Source: JBBITW01 sp037440525
Lineage (GTDB): Bacteria > Desulfobacterota > BSN033 > UBA1163
Assembly (NCBI GenBank): GCA_037440525.1
Contig: JBBITW010000094.1
Coordinates: 1-13,901 of the forward strand
Reading direction: 5' to 3'
Length of the DNA stretch: 13,901 nt
Part shown: in pieces, positions 13,806 through 13,901 of the stretch
How the letters are laid out: each line of letters begins with the position of its first letter
Numbering within the stretch: position 1 is the stretch's first letter
Position numbers and translations under genes: made by a program
Notes under the pieces: generated by a model
Database searches by the model: none
Told to the model about the DNA's origin: nothing
The model's input: only the letters and a program-made list of their open reading frames with translations

Positions 13806-13901
13806 ACTATTAATAGAGACCTCTGAAAAAGTATTTAAAATGAGTATTATAGACTGGGGAGGTGGGGTGGAAAAGCCTTCGAGCGGATACCTCTAATAGT
13901 T
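13806..13901. repeat. Possible inverted-repeat element running off the window edge
   Basis: ACTATTAATAGAG at 13806-13818 is mirrored by CTCTAATAGT(T) at 13891-13901, an inverted match apart from a two-base AT insertion. Between them are GAGACCTCTGAAAAAG and a G-rich stretch (GGGGAGGTGGGG). No gene is recognisable in 13759-13901 apart from the serB promoter. The right side is cut by the window end, so the element's true extent is unknown. Confidence 0.3.

Noticed and set aside
13874..13901. GTG frame after GGGGAGG at the window end (MEKPSSGYL then stop)
   Set aside because: Nine codons, inside the possible inverted repeat; a good ribosome-like G-run is not enough to call a peptide.

Overview
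The window is AT-rich (about 40% GC by eye), mostly protein-coding, and has no rRNA, tRNA or CRISPR array. Several genes are typical of anaerobic, Gram-negative-type environmental bacteria: UbiD decarboxylase, a molybdenum-hydroxylase remnant, DUF169, TSUP, an AlgC-type mutase and PilZ. The intergenic repeats look like those often met in Desulfobacterota and related phyla. That placement is inference; no marker in the window fixes the taxon.

Layout. (1) 1-2066, plus strand: tail of an unidentified gene, an intact UbiD-family decarboxylase, then a scar where the N-terminus of a xanthine dehydrogenase-type molybdenum subunit runs into the C-terminal helix of an MFS-like transporter. This looks like what is left of a catabolic (possibly aromatic) cluster after a deletion. 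(2) 2064-2208: a 145-bp MITE-like element with imperfect terminal inverted repeats and nested hairpins. (3) 2270-5128, plus: phosphomannomutase/phosphoglucomutase, undecaprenyl-diphosphatase and a CBS-CBS-ACT protein, closely spaced and probably one operon. The first two fit envelope polysaccharide and peptidoglycan precursor supply. The uppP gene has no ATG, GTG or TTG at its conserved N-terminus and appears to start at ATA. (4) uvrC on minus (5320-7182), divergent from a DUF169 gene on plus (7338-8084). (5) 8085-8394: a non-coding stretch with a repeat element built on 8-bp units, then a YjbQ-family gene. (6) Minus-strand der and, downstream of it, a TSUP permease (11247 back to 8996). (7) A lone plus-strand PilZ gene (11396-11749). 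(8) Minus-strand serB followed by a HAD phosphatase (13758 back to 11777).

The non-genic DNA is the most distinctive part. Two copies of a 102-bp structured repeat, in the same orientation, occupy two of the three convergent gene junctions (after the CBS gene/uvrC and after yjbQ/TSUP). They differ at seven positions, all transitions. A half-terminus of the 2064-2208 element also lies directly beside the second copy. I found no clearly new multi-gene system. The items most worth checking are the ATA start of uppP, the chimeric deletion scar and the repeat families.
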